Assembly (NCBI GenBank): GCA_013002375.1
Contig: JABDJW010000380.1
Location: 1-6,602, forward strand
Source: Acidimicrobiales bacterium
Lineage (GTDB): Bacteria; Actinomycetota; Acidimicrobiia; Acidimicrobiales; SHLQ01
Length of the DNA: 6,602 nt
Direction: 5' to 3'
Shown: positions 6,374-6,602 of the stretch, in pieces
How the letters are laid out: the number at the start of each line of letters is the position of its first letter
Position numbering within the stretch: the stretch's first letter is position 1
Notes under the pieces: model-generated
Databases searched by the model: none
Seen by the model: the letters and a program-made list of their open reading frames with translations, nothing else
Told to the model about the DNA's origin: nothing
Program-made: the position numbers and the translations under genes

Positions 6374-6601
6374 CTACCGGCTGACCGGTACCCAGAGCAG
6401 CGCGAGCTGATCGATCGAGATGTCGGTCTTCTCGAGTCGGACCTCGAACGGTTCGATGTTCTCGGCGATCTCGTCCCATTTCTGGTTGATGTCGAGCAAC
6501 GTCTCGGCCAGCTCCTCTTCCAGGCCTTCGAGTTCGTCGGTCTTCTCGTCGAGCCGGTTCTCGGCAGTCTCCAGCCGTTCCTTGGCATTGGCCGTGGTGC
6601 G
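6374..6601 (-). CDS. C-terminal end of a coiled-coil protein (partial, function unknown)
   Basis: The frame enters from the right window edge and ends at a TAG at 6374-6376, giving the last 75 residues of a longer protein. Residues 1-46 of the visible part are charged and heptad-like (KERLETAENRLDEKTDELEG, then EEELAETLLDINQKWDE), a probable coiled coil. It ends with a less charged, ordered-looking tail, IEPFEVRLEKTDISIDQLAL then LWVPVSR. The tail faintly recalls the C-terminus of actinobacterial HerA/DUF87-like ATP-binding proteins, but this is memory, not a search, and no ATPase motif is in view. The coding frame is supported by GC-rich third positions and Glu/Asp/Leu/Lys composition, in contrast to the Arg/Ser/Pro-rich alternative frame. 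The SDR gene starts 46 bases downstream on the same strand. Confidence 0.7.
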   Translation of the reverse strand, partial: RTTANAKERLETAENRLDEKTDELEGLEEELAETLLDINQKWDEIAENIEPFEVRLEKTDISIDQLALLWVPVSR

Positions 6602-6602
6602 G

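Noticed and set aside
5182..6384. A 400-residue open frame on the plus strand opposite the SDR gene
   Set aside because: It is the antisense shadow of a GC-rich gene: the minus strand encodes a complete SDR with all motifs, while this frame shows no domain and is rich in Arg, Gly, Asp and Val as antisense frames are.

Overview
The window is high-GC DNA with dense, codon-biased reading frames, ATGA-type gene overlaps and a GTG start. This fits a high-GC Actinomycetota. The branched-chain genes, the large WbaP-type transferase and the SDR all look actinobacterial, and an Acidimicrobiia-like host is my best guess, but that is an inference from protein style with no database search.

Positions 1-3265 (+ strand) hold the end of a branched-chain amino acid operon: ilvB (acetolactate synthase catalytic subunit, 5' end cut off), ilvN (its ACT-domain regulatory subunit, overlapping ilvB by ATGA) and ilvC (class I ketol-acid reductoisomerase, GTG start). 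Together they make acetolactate or acetohydroxybutyrate from pyruvate with or without 2-ketobutyrate, then isomerise and reduce it to the dihydroxy acids that lead to valine, isoleucine and leucine.

Positions 3266-3657 are non-coding. They hold a promoter-like motif, a small hairpin and a strong intrinsic terminator with a T-run (3350-3398), then about 260 bp of palindrome-rich sequence that looks like a dispersed repeat, and a hairpin that may terminate the converging minus-strand gene.

Positions 3658-6602 are read on the minus strand, in this order: the C-terminal 75 residues of a coiled-coil protein (6374-6601, cut by the window edge), an NAD-type short-chain dehydrogenase (5443-6327), a 279-bp intergenic region with two clean inverted repeats, and a complete WbaP/CpsE-like polyprenyl-phosphate sugar-phosphotransferase (3658-5163), which starts assembly of a surface glycan. 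The transferase has no glycan genes beside it here. The ilv operon and the minus-strand genes converge and share no obvious pathway.

I found no CRISPR array, transposase, tRNA, rRNA or clear novel multigene system. The most unusual material is in the two intergenic regions.
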